Assembly (NCBI RefSeq): GCF_005144585.1
Contig: NZ_SSMQ01000044.1
Span: 1-64,000, forward strand
Origin: Polyangium fumosum
Lineage (GTDB): Bacteria; Myxococcota_A; Polyangia; Polyangiales; Polyangiaceae
Length of the DNA: 64,000 nucleotides
Reading direction: 5' to 3'
Under the pieces are notes generated by a model. That model had not been told where the DNA came from and ran no database searches. It saw nothing but the letters and a program-made list of their open reading frames with translations. The translations under genes were made by a program, and so were the position numbers. The stretch's first letter is position 1, and each line of letters starts with the position of its first letter. Below are positions 17,882 through 26,085 of the stretch, one piece after another.

Positions 17882-18565
17882 TCAGGGGCAGGCGCTGACG
17901 TCGAGCTCGCCGATGGCGAACGGCCGCTCGCTCTGGTCGTAGACGTTCGCTTCGTTGGTCGACGTCACGCTCCAGCCGTAGGACACGACCTCGCCCGTCG
18001 CCTCGTCCGAGTAGAGCCGCAGATAGGCCGTGCCGGGGATGTTCGCCGTGAAGACGCCGCTGACGCGGCGGCTGTCGGGATACGACGCATTCTGACCGTG
18101 CTCACTGCCCGTCGAGTCGGCGATCGGCAGCGCCCACTGCTTCTGCCCCGTGCGGTACGGTGTGTAGTACCCGGCCGGCGGCGTGATGTCGATCGGATCG
18201 CCGATGATCACGGCGGCATGGCCGGTGTACGACCCGGTGGCGTCGATCGCGATGATGTGGCCCGCCTCGATGTCCGCGATGTTCGTGATCTCGACGAAGT
18301 TGTGGCCCGTGGTGATGTCCTCGTACCACTGCGCAGCGCTCAGGGTCGAGACCTCGAAGCAGTACAGCCACTGGCTGTTCGTCCAGGCGAGAGCGTTCTT
18401 GACCGCCTTGGTGACGAAGCTGCCGCCGTTGCCCGTGCTCGTGCCCAGGAGGGCCAACGCCTCGGAGGCGATGGCGGCGTTGAGCGCAGGATCGGCCTTC
18501 GCGTCCGAGGGGAAGCAGAGAGCCGTCGCGACCGCAGCAGCACCGAAGAGACCGAGCTTATTCAT
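17882..18565 (-). CDS. Secreted protein, tandem paralog 1 (unknown function)
   Basis: 227 residues from ATG 18565, preceded by TCCTGAGG; GTG 18571 in frame is less likely because the second copy starts at the matching ATG. Sec signal (MNKLGLFGAAAVATALCFPS) with cleavage near AKA-DPA. The mature protein contains AGHIIAIDATGSYTGHAAVI, a weak echo of NlpC/P60 or CHAP folds (G-[HD]-I-I-A ... GHAAVIIG), but there is no conserved catalytic Cys: the only two mature Cys (WLYCFE, DVSACP) are both missing in the paralog and look like a disulfide pair. The C-terminal half is nearly identical between copies. No known family. Periplasmic or extracellular. Confidence 0.8.
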   Translation of the reverse strand: MNKLGLFGAAAVATALCFPSDAKADPALNAAIASEALALLGTSTGNGGSFVTKAVKNALAWTNSQWLYCFEVSTLSAAQWYEDITTGHNFVEITNIADIEAGHIIAIDATGSYTGHAAVIIGDPIDITPPAGYYTPYRTGQKQWALPIADSTGSEHGQNASYPDSRRVSGVFTANIPGTAYLRLYSDEATGEVVSYGWSVTSTNEANVYDQSERPFAIGELDVSACP

Positions 18566-18656
18566 GTTCACACCTCAGGAGGAACGACCGCGGTGGTCGT
18601 CAGGAAAGAGTAACGATAGCCAACCGGCGCGTGGGCATCAGCAAGTCGAGAGATGC

Positions 18657-18700
18657 GCACTCGATAGGCGGAGCGTGTGTATACACCTATGTCAACGCAA
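18657..18700 (-). promoter_or_regulatory. Conserved upstream block of paralog 1
   Basis: On the minus strand: TTGACA (18695-18690), palindrome GTGTATACAC (18686-18677), then TATCGAGTGC. The same three elements recur before paralog 2 at 19776-19739. Spacing (23 bp from TTGACA to TATCGA) does not fit a classical sigma-70 promoter; the palindrome could be an operator. Confidence 0.45.
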
Positions 18701-18881
18701 AGGCTATAGTGGTTGTGGGGGGGGCGTTAATTAATTCGCCGTCGGAACAAAAGCGCCCGCCGGACGCGCTCGCCTCAATGCTCGGCGTCCGCGCGCCCCT
18801 CGCGCACGTCGTGCGGCTCACGTCCCGCCCGTACGCGTGGCGCACTTGCCGAGTTCGTGTCGAGCTTGGCTGAAGGGGGAC

Positions 18882-18932
18882 AAATAAAAAACGCTCCCAC
18901 GAGGGCGCGTCTGAGGCGCGCCCTGGGAGCGT
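18882..18932 (-). terminator. Rho-independent terminator of the second secreted paralog
   Basis: Long stem: ACGCTCCCA (18891-18899) with TGGGAGCGT (18924-18932), and inside it GGGCGCG (18903-18909) with CGCGCCC (18917-18923). Followed on the minus strand by a T-rich run (18882-18890). It lies 36 bp behind the stop at 18968. Confidence 0.85.
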
Positions 18933-18967
18933 CGAGCCACGCGCTACGGCGCGTGGATGGGATTGAT

Positions 18968-19645
18968 TCAGGGACTGACGGTGAGCTCGCCGATGGCGAA
19001 CGGCCGCTCGCTCTGATCGAAGACGTTCGCCTCGTTGGTCGACGTCACGCTCCACGAGTACGAGAGGATCTCGCCCGTCGCCTCGTCCGAGTAGAGCCGC
19101 AGGAAGGCCGTGCCGGGGATGTTCGCCGTGAAGACGCCGTTGACGCGGCGGCTGTCGGGGAACGACGCATTCTGGCCGTGCTCGCTGCCCGTCGAGTCGG
19201 CGATCGGAAGCGCCCACTGCTTCTGCCCCGTGCGATACGGCGTGTAGAAGTGGGACGGCGGTGTGATGTCGATCGGCTCGCCGATGATCACGACGGCATG
19301 GCCGCCGTACGACCCCGTGGCGTCGATCGCGAGGATTTGGCCCGCGTCGACATCGTTGATGTTGTCGACCTCGACGAGGTTGGTGCCCGCGACGATGGCG
19401 TCGTACCAGCGATCCGCGCTCAGGGTCGAGTAGGAGAAGTAGTAGAGCCACTCGCTGCTCGACCAGCCGAGAGCGTCCTTGACCGCCTTGGTGACAAAGC
19501 TGCCGCCATTGCCCGTGTTCGTCCCCGCGACCACGAGGTCCAGCGCCGCGCCCGAGACATCGCCGTCGCCGGTGGCCCGCGCGTCCGAAGAGAAGCAGAG
19601 AGCCGTCGCGACCGCAGCAGCACCGAAGAGACCGAGCTTATTCAT
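18968..19645 (-). CDS. Secreted protein, tandem paralog 2 (unknown function)
   Basis: 225 residues, ATG 19645 behind TCCTGAGG. Sec signal MNKLGLFGAAAVATALCFSS, cleavage near ARA-TGD. About 75-80 percent identical to paralog 1 by eye, with the stretch from GHA(V)VIIG to RPFAIGEL almost unchanged (DSTGSEHGQNAS, RLYSDEATGE, WSVTSTNEANV). It lacks both mature Cys of paralog 1 (WLYYFS and ELTVSP here). It has its own upstream block and terminator, so each copy is probably an independent transcript. A cell-surface or extracellular role is inferred; the fold may be related to NlpC/P60 but without catalytic Cys. Confidence 0.8.
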   Translation of the reverse strand: MNKLGLFGAAAVATALCFSSDARATGDGDVSGAALDLVVAGTNTGNGGSFVTKAVKDALGWSSSEWLYYFSYSTLSADRWYDAIVAGTNLVEVDNINDVDAGQILAIDATGSYGGHAVVIIGEPIDITPPSHFYTPYRTGQKQWALPIADSTGSEHGQNASFPDSRRVNGVFTANIPGTAFLRLYSDEATGEILSYSWSVTSTNEANVFDQSERPFAIGELTVSP

Positions 19646-20100
19646 GTGCGTACCTCAGGAAGAAACGACCAGCTTGGTCGTTATGACAGTGGAACTATGG
19701 ACAATCGACGAGTGGGCGTCTCCCAAATCAGGAGACGTGCACTCGATAGACGGCTCCGTGTATACCCCAGCGTCAAGGGAAAGGTCAAGCGGCAATCTGG
19801 AAATCGATACACGCTCAAGCGGCCCCTCACCCGGGTGCGCCGGCAGCAGGAAACCGACATGATGCAGTGCGCCATTGCCGTGGACACCTCCGAGGACGGG
19901 GTGCTGGGGAGGCCAGGCGCATATAAGGAATGGGGGGCCGCCCGGAGGGGGCCGTCTCACGGCCGCAGCGGACACCACACGCGTGTCAGCGCGCGATCTC
20001 GGTGACATGCGGGCCCCGGGAGCGGAAGGGGGGCGGGCTCGGGCCCGGGGCAGCGCTCCTTGGTGCCGCGGGCAGGGCGTGGCCGGTGACGGGGTTCGGC
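19646..20100. other. Intergenic region upstream of paralog 2
   Basis: 455 bp. The right-hand 350 bp hold nothing recognisable; short open frames here lack ribosome sites and protein-like content. The left part is the paralog 2 promoter region. Confidence 0.6.
19739..19781 (-). promoter_or_regulatory. Conserved upstream block of paralog 2
   Basis: On the minus strand: TTGACG (19776-19771), GTATACAC (19765-19758), TATCGAGTGC (down to 19739). Same order and nearly same spacing as at 18695-18657, while the sequence around has drifted, so selection on these elements is plausible. Confidence 0.45.
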
Positions 20101-20961
20101 CTAGCCTCCGCCCCCGGGCTCACGCGTCCGCGCATAGAGAAGACGCAGAGCATTCACTGCGCCAAGATGGTACACGGTATTGTGCGCCTCCGCTGGAAGC
20201 GGCGCATAATGCCATACCAAACCCGAAGGCGCATGCTGGCGCAAAATTTCGGCGAGTTGCTCGGTTTCCTTTGTGTTGTCCTCGACGCCGCCGACCGTCA
20301 GGTACAGCGTTTTTCCCTGCACGGCCGGGCTCTTCAGGCGCGGCTCGGCCTGCCTCCGGACGAAACCATCATTCCACCACAGGCTCGGGCTCACCGCGAT
20401 GTACGTTCCGAACGCGCCCGGATCCTCGAACAACGTCTCCAGGACAAAAAGCCCCGCGAGCGATTCGCCCATGAGGCCCCGCTCCCCGCTGCTCCGATAG
20501 TCACGCTCGATCCGCGGGACGAGCTCGCTCGTCAGGAAGGCGCGAAACCGGGCTGAACCGCCGACACGCGGCGCGATCGCCTTGTCCTTCTCGTTCTCCG
20601 TGGGGCCCGTCAGGTCGCGGCGACGCTCGGTGTTCTCGATTCCGATCACGATCACCGGCTCCATGATCTCGTTCGCCACGGAGACCTGGACGATGCCGGT
20701 GATATGGTGAAAATCCTCGGACGCGCCGCCGTCGAGCAGATAAACCACAGGGTATCGCTGGCTGCTCTCCGTGTAGCCCGGCGGCAGATAGACCGTGATT
20801 CGACGTTTCTCGCCGAGCACGGCCGAGTCCATGTCGAACGACTGGCCGATGACGATGGCCCCCGGCGGCGCGGCAGCGGGGCTCGGCGCGGGACAGCGCG
20901 CGGCGCAGCCGAAGAGGGTCAAGCAGAAGCCGAAGGTCACCACGGAGAGGAGAGGTCGCAT
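20101..20961 (-). CDS. Putative esterase lipoprotein (IroE/esterase D type)
   Basis: 286 residues. Lipoprotein signal MRPLLSVVTFGFCLTLFGC with lipobox LFGC. Alpha/beta-hydrolase fold of the putative-esterase family: RRITVYLPPGY, YPVVYLLDGG (oxyanion region), nucleophile elbow GLMGESLAG, and a late His in AEAHN. Family members cut siderophore esters, trehalose mycolate-type esters or S-formylglutathione. Being membrane-anchored on the outside or periplasmic side, it would act on an ester brought to the envelope. It is divergent from the ACP / methyltransferase / FAAL operon with 259 bp between; a link to that lipid is possible but only inferred. Confidence 0.85.
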   Translation of the reverse strand: MRPLLSVVTFGFCLTLFGCAARCPAPSPAAAPPGAIVIGQSFDMDSAVLGEKRRITVYLPPGYTESSQRYPVVYLLDGGASEDFHHITGIVQVSVANEIMEPVIVIGIENTERRRDLTGPTENEKDKAIAPRVGGSARFRAFLTSELVPRIERDYRSSGERGLMGESLAGLFVLETLFEDPGAFGTYIAVSPSLWWNDGFVRRQAEPRLKSPAVQGKTLYLTVGGVEDNTKETEQLAEILRQHAPSGLVWHYAPLPAEAHNTVYHLGAVNALRLLYARTREPGGGG

Positions 20962-21220
20962 GCGGCGCCCACCCTACCCTCGCCGGTCGAACCATGAAAG
21001 CCCGTGTTCGGGTCGACGCCGTCTCCGCACCATCCGCCATCCCGGCAATGTTTCGCCTGCGCCACATCATCGTGCCCATGCTGCACGAGCAAAATTGGCG
21101 CGAATCGGGCATTGCCTGCACATGCCTCCGATGCATTCGGCGCTTCTCTCCAGGGTGCGAGCGTGGCCTCTGTTTTGCCAGGGCGCTGTCCCCGTAGCTT
21201 TCAGCACCAAGGAGCTTCTC

Positions 21221-21514
21221 GTGGACACCCATCTTTCCATTCCCGAAGGGATCGCCAATGACGTGCGCCGGATCATCGCCGAGACCCTGCGCCTGCCCGT
21301 GGAGCACGTCTCGCTCGACGCGCGGCTCGACGAGGCGCGGCTCGGCATCGATTCCCTCGGGCTCATCAAGCTGAATGTCGCGCTCGAAGAGGCCTTCGAC
21401 ATCACGCTGCCCGATTTCACCACGCCCGAGCAGCCGCACATCCGCTCCGTCGGCGACGTGGCCGCGCTCGTCGCCGGCAAGGTCTCCGCCCAGGCGAACG
21501 GAGGTGCACGATGA
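21221..21514 (+). CDS. Acyl carrier protein
   Basis: 97 residues from GTG 21221 behind AAGGAG. It has the four-helix carrier fold with the phosphopantetheine Ser at S45 in LGIDSLGLIKL, followed by VALEEAFDITLPD. Alternative upstream frames lack carrier-like sequence. Its stop overlaps the methyltransferase start (ATGA), and that gene overlaps the FAAL in the same way, so ACP, methyltransferase and FAAL are expected in equal amounts. A fatty acid activated by the FAAL would be loaded on this ACP rather than on CoA. Confidence 0.9.
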   Translation: MDTHLSIPEGIANDVRRIIAETLRLPVEHVSLDARLDEARLGIDSLGLIKLNVALEEAFDITLPDFTTPEQPHIRSVGDVAALVAGKVSAQANGGAR

Positions 21515-22467
21515 TCTCCGCCGCGCACACCCGCCCCGAGCGCGAGGCCATGGAACGTTCGCCCGCGGAGCAACGCGAGCACGAGCGCCGCGTCGTGGCC
21601 GAGCATTACCAGCACGACGTCGAGATCTTCTCGATGGTCCTCGATAGCCGCCTCGCCTACGCGACCGGCGTCTTTGTGCGCCCCGACGAGGATCTGGAGA
21701 CCGCCCAGGCGCGCAAATTCGCCCGCATCCAGGCCAAGCTCGACATCCAGCCCGGCGAGCGTGTGCTCGACGTCGGCTGCGGTTGGGGCAGCAATCTCTT
21801 GTATCTCGCCGAGCATACGAAAGGCGAGTTCTTCGGGATTACCCTCAGCGAGCGGCAACGCGAGGAGGCGATGCGCCGCGCGCGCCTCGCCGGCGTCGCG
21901 GAGCGCGTGCACATCGACGTCCGGCATGTGGAGGATCTCGCCCTCGAGCCCGCCTCGTTCGACGTGGTGCTCTTCAGCGGCAGCATCGTCCACATGCACA
22001 ACCGCGAGGAGATCCACCACGCGGTGGCGCGGATCCTCCGCCCCACGGGGCGCCTGCTCATCTCGGATTGTTATTATCCAGCCGAGCACCGCGGTGATCG
22101 CGAGAGCACGGCGACGGATTACATCTTCGTCGAAGCGCTCGGGTATTGCCGCCTCGTCCACCTCAGCGAGGAGCTTGGCTTCATCGAGCGCGCGGGGCTC
22201 GACATCTGCCACGTCGAGGACCTCACGAGTTCCTACGCGCTCACGCTGGAGCGCTGGATCGACAACGTCCGCAAGAACCGCCGCCGCATCGAGGCGATCT
22301 CCCCGGGGTTTTCGCGGCTCTTGCAGCAATACATGACCGTCGCCAAGCTCTCGTTCGCGCGGCGCACGGCGCTCGAATACATGATCCTGGCGACGCGGGG
22401 CCGGCCGCGGGTCGAGGTCGCCTCGTTCCCCATCGCCCCGCCCGCGCGCGAAAAGGGGGAGCAATGA
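21511..22467 (+). CDS. Cyclopropane-fatty-acid-synthase-like SAM methyltransferase
   Basis: 318 residues; ATG 21511 with GGAGG site. Rossmann methyltransferase core: VLDVGCGWGSNLLYLAE (motif I), ITLSERQ, VLFSGSIVHM and RILRPTGRLLISD. The helical insertion with AEHYQHDVEIFSMVLDSRLAY at the N-terminus is typical of CFA synthases and mycolic-acid methyltransferases, which add a methylene or methyl to a C=C bond of an acyl chain. Somewhat shorter than E. coli Cfa (382 aa) because it lacks that protein's N-terminal domain. Placed between an ACP and a fatty-acyl-AMP ligase, it may act on ACP-bound rather than phospholipid-bound chains; this is inference. Confidence 0.85.
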   Translation: MISAAHTRPEREAMERSPAEQREHERRVVAEHYQHDVEIFSMVLDSRLAYATGVFVRPDEDLETAQARKFARIQAKLDIQPGERVLDVGCGWGSNLLYLAEHTKGEFFGITLSERQREEAMRRARLAGVAERVHIDVRHVEDLALEPASFDVVLFSGSIVHMHNREEIHHAVARILRPTGRLLISDCYYPAEHRGDRESTATDYIFVEALGYCRLVHLSEELGFIERAGLDICHVEDLTSSYALTLERWIDNVRKNRRRIEAISPGFSRLLQQYMTVAKLSFARRTALEYMILATRGRPRVEVASFPIAPPAREKGEQ

Positions 22468-24119
22468 GCACGAGGACGATCGCCGGGCTGCTCCGCCGCC
22501 GCGCGGAATCGATGAGCGGAGACGTCGCGATTCGATTCAAGGAGGATCCAGGGTTCGAGGCGTGGACCTGGCTCCGATTCTGGGAGGAAGCGGTACGCGT
22601 CGCGGCCGGGCTCCGGGAAGCCGGCCTGCGCCCCGGCGACCGCGTGCTCGTGCTCGTGCCCGAGGTCAAGGCCGCGGTCACGACGCTTTTCGGCATCTGG
22701 TCGCTCGGCGCGGTGCCCATTCCCATCGGGCTCCCGTTCCGGTTGACCGATATCGAGGGGTTCCTGGAGCAGCTCCGCAAAACAGCGGACAAACTCTCTG
22801 CGCGGGCGCTCGTCACGTCGCGCGCGCTCGCGGCGTTCGCAGGCGCGCCGGGGGCGGTCCGGGTCCTTTGCGCGGAGGAGCTTTCGATGGCGCCGCACGG
22901 GTTCTCGCCCGATCCCGACGCGGCCCCCGGCCCTGCCTTGATCCAGCTCACGAGCGGGAGCACGGGGCACCCGCGCGGCGTCGTCCTCGGGCACGAGCGG
23001 CTGATGCTGCACATGGCGTGCATGAGCGAGGCGCTGCCGAGCCACGCGGAATCGGTGGCCGTCTCGTGGCTGCCGCTGCACCACGACATGGGCCTCATCG
23101 GCGGGCTGCTTTTTCCTTTTTACAATGGGTTTGTCGCGAACATGCTGGCGCCGCAGGATTTCCGGGCGCGGCCCCTCGCCTGGCTGGAGGCGATGTCCTC
23201 GCTGCGGGCGACGATCTGCGCGGCGCCGCCCTCGGCCTATGCGCTCATCCTGCGGCTCGCGCGGCGCGCGGCGGAGGCGGGGCTCGACCTTCGGGCCTGG
23301 GAATGCGCGATGATCGGCGCGGAGCCCATTTCCCCCGGGCTCTTGCAACGTTTCGCCCAGGCGTTCCGGCCCGTGGGTTTCCGCGCCGAGGCGTTTTTCC
23401 CGGTGTACGGGCTCGCCGAGGCCACCGTCGCCGTGACCTTCCCGAAGCTGCTCGCGCCGTCGCGTTTCGCCGTGGTGGATCGCGAAACGCTGGAGCGGAC
23501 GGGGCGCGCCGTCCCGACCGAGCCGGGCCCGCACGCGCTCGAGCTCACCTGCGTGGGACGATCGATTCCGCAAACGGACGTGCGTATCACGGGCGACGAG
23601 GGTGAGGTCCTGCCCGAGCGGCAGGTAGGTGAAATCGAGGTCCGCGCGCCGACCCTGATGCACGAATACCTCGACGATCCGACGGCGACCGCGGGGGTGT
23701 TCCGGGACGGGTATCTGCGCACCGGGGACCTCGGATATCTCGACGCAGGCGAGCTTTTCGTCACGGGGCGGAAAAAGGACCTCATCATCAAGGGCGGGCA
23801 CAACCTGCTTCCTTCGGTGATCGAGGAGATCGTCTCCGAGGTGGAGGACGTGCGGAGCGGGTGCGTCGTGGCGGTCGGCGCGCGGGCGGAGGCGGACGAG
23901 ACCGAGCTCGTGTACGTGATTGCGGAGACGAAGCTCGATCGAGGCGCCCACGACGCGCTCGGCGAGCGGGTGCGCGCCGCGCTCCTCGTGCGCGGAATCG
24001 GGGTCGATCGGGTGATGTTCCTGGCCCCCGGGACCTTGCCGAAGACGACGAGCGGCAAGCTGCGGAGGCGCGCCGTCGCCGAGGCGCTCGCGCAAGGGCG
24101 ATCGCTCGAATCAGCCTGA
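22464..24119 (+). CDS. Fatty-acyl-AMP ligase (FAAL)
   Basis: 551 residues from ATG 22464 (GGGGGAG site); the open frame continuing upstream overlaps the methyltransferase and is ignored. Adenylate-forming motifs: LTSGSTGHPRGVV (P-loop), SWLPLHHDMGLIGG (FAAL-type, with HHDMG), FFPVYGLAEATVAVTF, GYLRTGDLGYL and terminal KTTSGKLRRR with the catalytic Lys. HHDMGLIG and GLAEAT mark the FAAL subgroup, which makes acyl-AMP and passes it to an ACP, not to CoA. It converges with the alpha/beta-hydrolase gene: the coding ends overlap by 9 bp. Confidence 0.93.
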   Translation: MSTRTIAGLLRRRAESMSGDVAIRFKEDPGFEAWTWLRFWEEAVRVAAGLREAGLRPGDRVLVLVPEVKAAVTTLFGIWSLGAVPIPIGLPFRLTDIEGFLEQLRKTADKLSARALVTSRALAAFAGAPGAVRVLCAEELSMAPHGFSPDPDAAPGPALIQLTSGSTGHPRGVVLGHERLMLHMACMSEALPSHAESVAVSWLPLHHDMGLIGGLLFPFYNGFVANMLAPQDFRARPLAWLEAMSSLRATICAAPPSAYALILRLARRAAEAGLDLRAWECAMIGAEPISPGLLQRFAQAFRPVGFRAEAFFPVYGLAEATVAVTFPKLLAPSRFAVVDRETLERTGRAVPTEPGPHALELTCVGRSIPQTDVRITGDEGEVLPERQVGEIEVRAPTLMHEYLDDPTATAGVFRDGYLRTGDLGYLDAGELFVTGRKKDLIIKGGHNLLPSVIEEIVSEVEDVRSGCVVAVGARAEADETELVYVIAETKLDRGAHDALGERVRAALLVRGIGVDRVMFLAPGTLPKTTSGKLRRRAVAEALAQGRSLESA

Positions 24120-24737
24120 GCGACGCGCGACGAAATCGGAAATCTTCGCCATCATCGTCTCCGGGTGCTCCGCGAGGGAATGGTTTACCCCGGGGATCAC
24201 CTCCAGCGTGACCGGGCCGGGCAGCTCGCGCGCGAATGCGCGGACCACGTCGAGGTTGCCCCATTCGTCGTGTTCACCCTGAACCAGGAGCAGGGGCTTC
24301 TGCGTCTCGCGGAGGTAGGAGAAATCGTAGACGTTGATGGGAATCCCGACGCCGATCAAAGCCTTCACGCGAGGGTCCGCCGCGCCGGCGCGCAGGCCGA
24401 CCCAGGCGCCGAAGGAGTAACCGGCAACGAGGAGGTGGGGATGCTCGGGGGCGAGGAAATCGATCGCCGCGCGGGCATCGTCCACCTCGCCCGCGCCGCC
24501 GTCGTAATGGCCCTCGCTCGCCTCGACGCCGCGAAAATGAAAGCGCAGGACCGTGGCCCCCGCGGCGTGGAGGGCGCGCGTGGCCCGGGAAACGACCTTG
24601 TTGTAGAGGGTGCCGCCGGAGTGCGGGTGAGGATGGCAAACCACGGCCGCCGCCCGAGGGCTCGGGTGGCGCCGGAGCACGGCCTCGATGCGGCCGGCCG
24701 GGCCGGGAAGGAAAAAGGTGCCATCGGGGGGGCGCAT
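24111..24737 (-). CDS. Alpha/beta hydrolase (COG2945-like)
   Basis: 208 residues from ATG 24737. Motifs: VVCHPHPHSGGTLYNKVV (family hallmark), RFHFRGVEASEG, nucleophile elbow VAGYSFGAWVG, LLVQGEHDEW and the His in PGVNHSL. COG2945 enzymes are small cytosolic serine hydrolases of poorly known substrate. Its stop overlaps the FAAL stop by 9 bp in convergent orientation; the start is divergent from glutaryl-CoA dehydrogenase with 97 bp between. An upstream in-frame extension past ATG 24737 is open but not protein-like. Confidence 0.85.
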   Translation of the reverse strand: MRPPDGTFFLPGPAGRIEAVLRRHPSPRAAAVVCHPHPHSGGTLYNKVVSRATRALHAAGATVLRFHFRGVEASEGHYDGGAGEVDDARAAIDFLAPEHPHLLVAGYSFGAWVGLRAGAADPRVKALIGVGIPINVYDFSYLRETQKPLLLVQGEHDEWGNLDVVRAFARELPGPVTLEVIPGVNHSLAEHPETMMAKISDFVARRSG

Positions 24738-24834
24738 GCCGTTTCCATAACACGTGGATTGTCGCGATCGGGAGCCACGCGCCGCGACGCCCCCTTCCCC
24801 GCGCTCGCCATCCGGGCTACACACGCCTCCGACC

Positions 24835-26019
24835 ATGACTGCCCAAGAGCCGCTCTCGCTCGACGCCCTCACCGCCATCGACGGCCTCCTCACGGACGAG
24901 GAGCGCATGATCCGCGACACCGTGCGCAGGTTCGTGCGCGAGCGGTATCTGCCGCGCGCCGCCGAGCTCTTCGCGAAGGAGCAGTTCGCGACCGATCTCA
25001 TCCCCGAGATCGCCTCGATGGGCCTGCTCGGCGCCTCCCTCAAGGGATACGGGTGCGCCGGCATGAATGCCGTCTCCTACGGGCTCGCGCTCGGCGAGCT
25101 CGAGTACGGCGACAGCGGGCTCCGGAGCTTCGTGAGCGTGCAGGGCTCGCTCGCGATGTACCCGATCTGGCGCTTCGGCTCCGAAGAGCAGAAAAATAAA
25201 TACCTGCCGAAAATGGCCGCCGCCGAGCTCATCGGCTGCTTCGGCCTCACCGAGCCGGACGCCGGCAGTGATCCCGGCTCGATGAAGACACGCGCGCGGC
25301 TCGACGGCGATTCCTACGTGCTCACGGGGACGAAGATGTGGATCACGAGCGCGCCGATCTGCGATCTCGCCGTGGTATGGGCGAAGGTCGACGACGGCGA
25401 CGCCGCGTCCATCCGCGGGTTCATCGTCGAGCGCGGCACGAAGGGCTTCGAGACGCCCACCATCCACGGGAAGATGAGCCTGCGCGCGAGCCCGACGGGG
25501 GAGATCGTGCTGAACGAGGCGCGCGTGCCCAAGGAAAACATGCTGCCCGGCGTGGCGGGGCTCAAAGGACCGCTCTCATGCCTCACGCAAGCGCGGTTTG
25601 GCATCTCCTGGGGCGCGCTCGGCGCCGCGCGCGCCTGTTACGACGCCGCGGTCTCGTACACGCGCGAGCGCGTGCAGTTCGGAAAGCCCGTCGCGGCGAA
25701 ACAGCTCGTGCAGGAGCAAATCGTGGAGATGGCCATGGACATCGCGAAAGGCCAAATCCTCGCGCTGCATTTCGGGCGCCTCAAGGACGCCGGCAGCATC
25801 ACGCCCGTTCAGGTGTCCTTCTGCAAGAAGAACAACGTGGGCCTCGCGCTGCGCGCCGCCCGCAAGGCGCGCGGCCTGCTCGGCGGCAACGGCATCCTGC
25901 TCGACTACCCCGTCATTCGGCACGCGCTGAACCTCGAGAGCGTCTACACGTACGAGGGCACGGACGAGGTGCACACGCTCATCCTGGGCAACGCGCTGAC
26001 CGGCCATAACGCATTCTGA
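24835..26019 (+). CDS. gcdH: Glutaryl-CoA dehydrogenase-type acyl-CoA dehydrogenase
   Basis: 394 residues from ATG 24835 (an earlier ATG at 24754 gives no family match). Acyl-CoA dehydrogenase features: FGLTEPDAGSDPGSM (FAD/substrate loop), KMWITSAPICDLAVVWA, and RARKARGLLGGNGI, with the catalytic base in VYTYEGTDEVHTLILG. The set and the length match glutaryl-CoA dehydrogenase, which oxidises and decarboxylates glutaryl-CoA to crotonyl-CoA in lysine/tryptophan degradation. It stands alone; another lysine-related enzyme (51901-52944) lies 26 kb away. Confidence 0.9.
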   Translation: MTAQEPLSLDALTAIDGLLTDEERMIRDTVRRFVRERYLPRAAELFAKEQFATDLIPEIASMGLLGASLKGYGCAGMNAVSYGLALGELEYGDSGLRSFVSVQGSLAMYPIWRFGSEEQKNKYLPKMAAAELIGCFGLTEPDAGSDPGSMKTRARLDGDSYVLTGTKMWITSAPICDLAVVWAKVDDGDAASIRGFIVERGTKGFETPTIHGKMSLRASPTGEIVLNEARVPKENMLPGVAGLKGPLSCLTQARFGISWGALGAARACYDAAVSYTRERVQFGKPVAAKQLVQEQIVEMAMDIAKGQILALHFGRLKDAGSITPVQVSFCKKNNVGLALRAARKARGLLGGNGILLDYPVIRHALNLESVYTYEGTDEVHTLILGNALTGHNAF

Positions 26020-26085
26020 TATCTCGCCCAAAAAGAATGCGCTCGGCAGGCGTCCTCTGGCATGATGGAATGCGAGGTCCTTGCC

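Larger units (their letters stand above)
18572..18967. other. Intergenic region between the paralogs
   Basis: 396 bp. Reading right to left it carries the terminator of paralog 2 (18882-18932), an extra hairpin CCACGCGC/GCGCGTGG (18937-18956), and the promoter region of paralog 1 with a block conserved in the paralog 2 promoter. No gene seen. Confidence 0.7.

Noticed and set aside
17882-19645. Reading the tandem paralogs as NlpC/P60 peptidases
   Set aside because: No Cys is kept in both copies at a catalytic place; the only two mature Cys of copy 1 are missing from copy 2.
24754-24834. Longer N-terminus for glutaryl-CoA dehydrogenase
   Set aside because: Residues there do not resemble the family; ATG 24835 gives the normal length.
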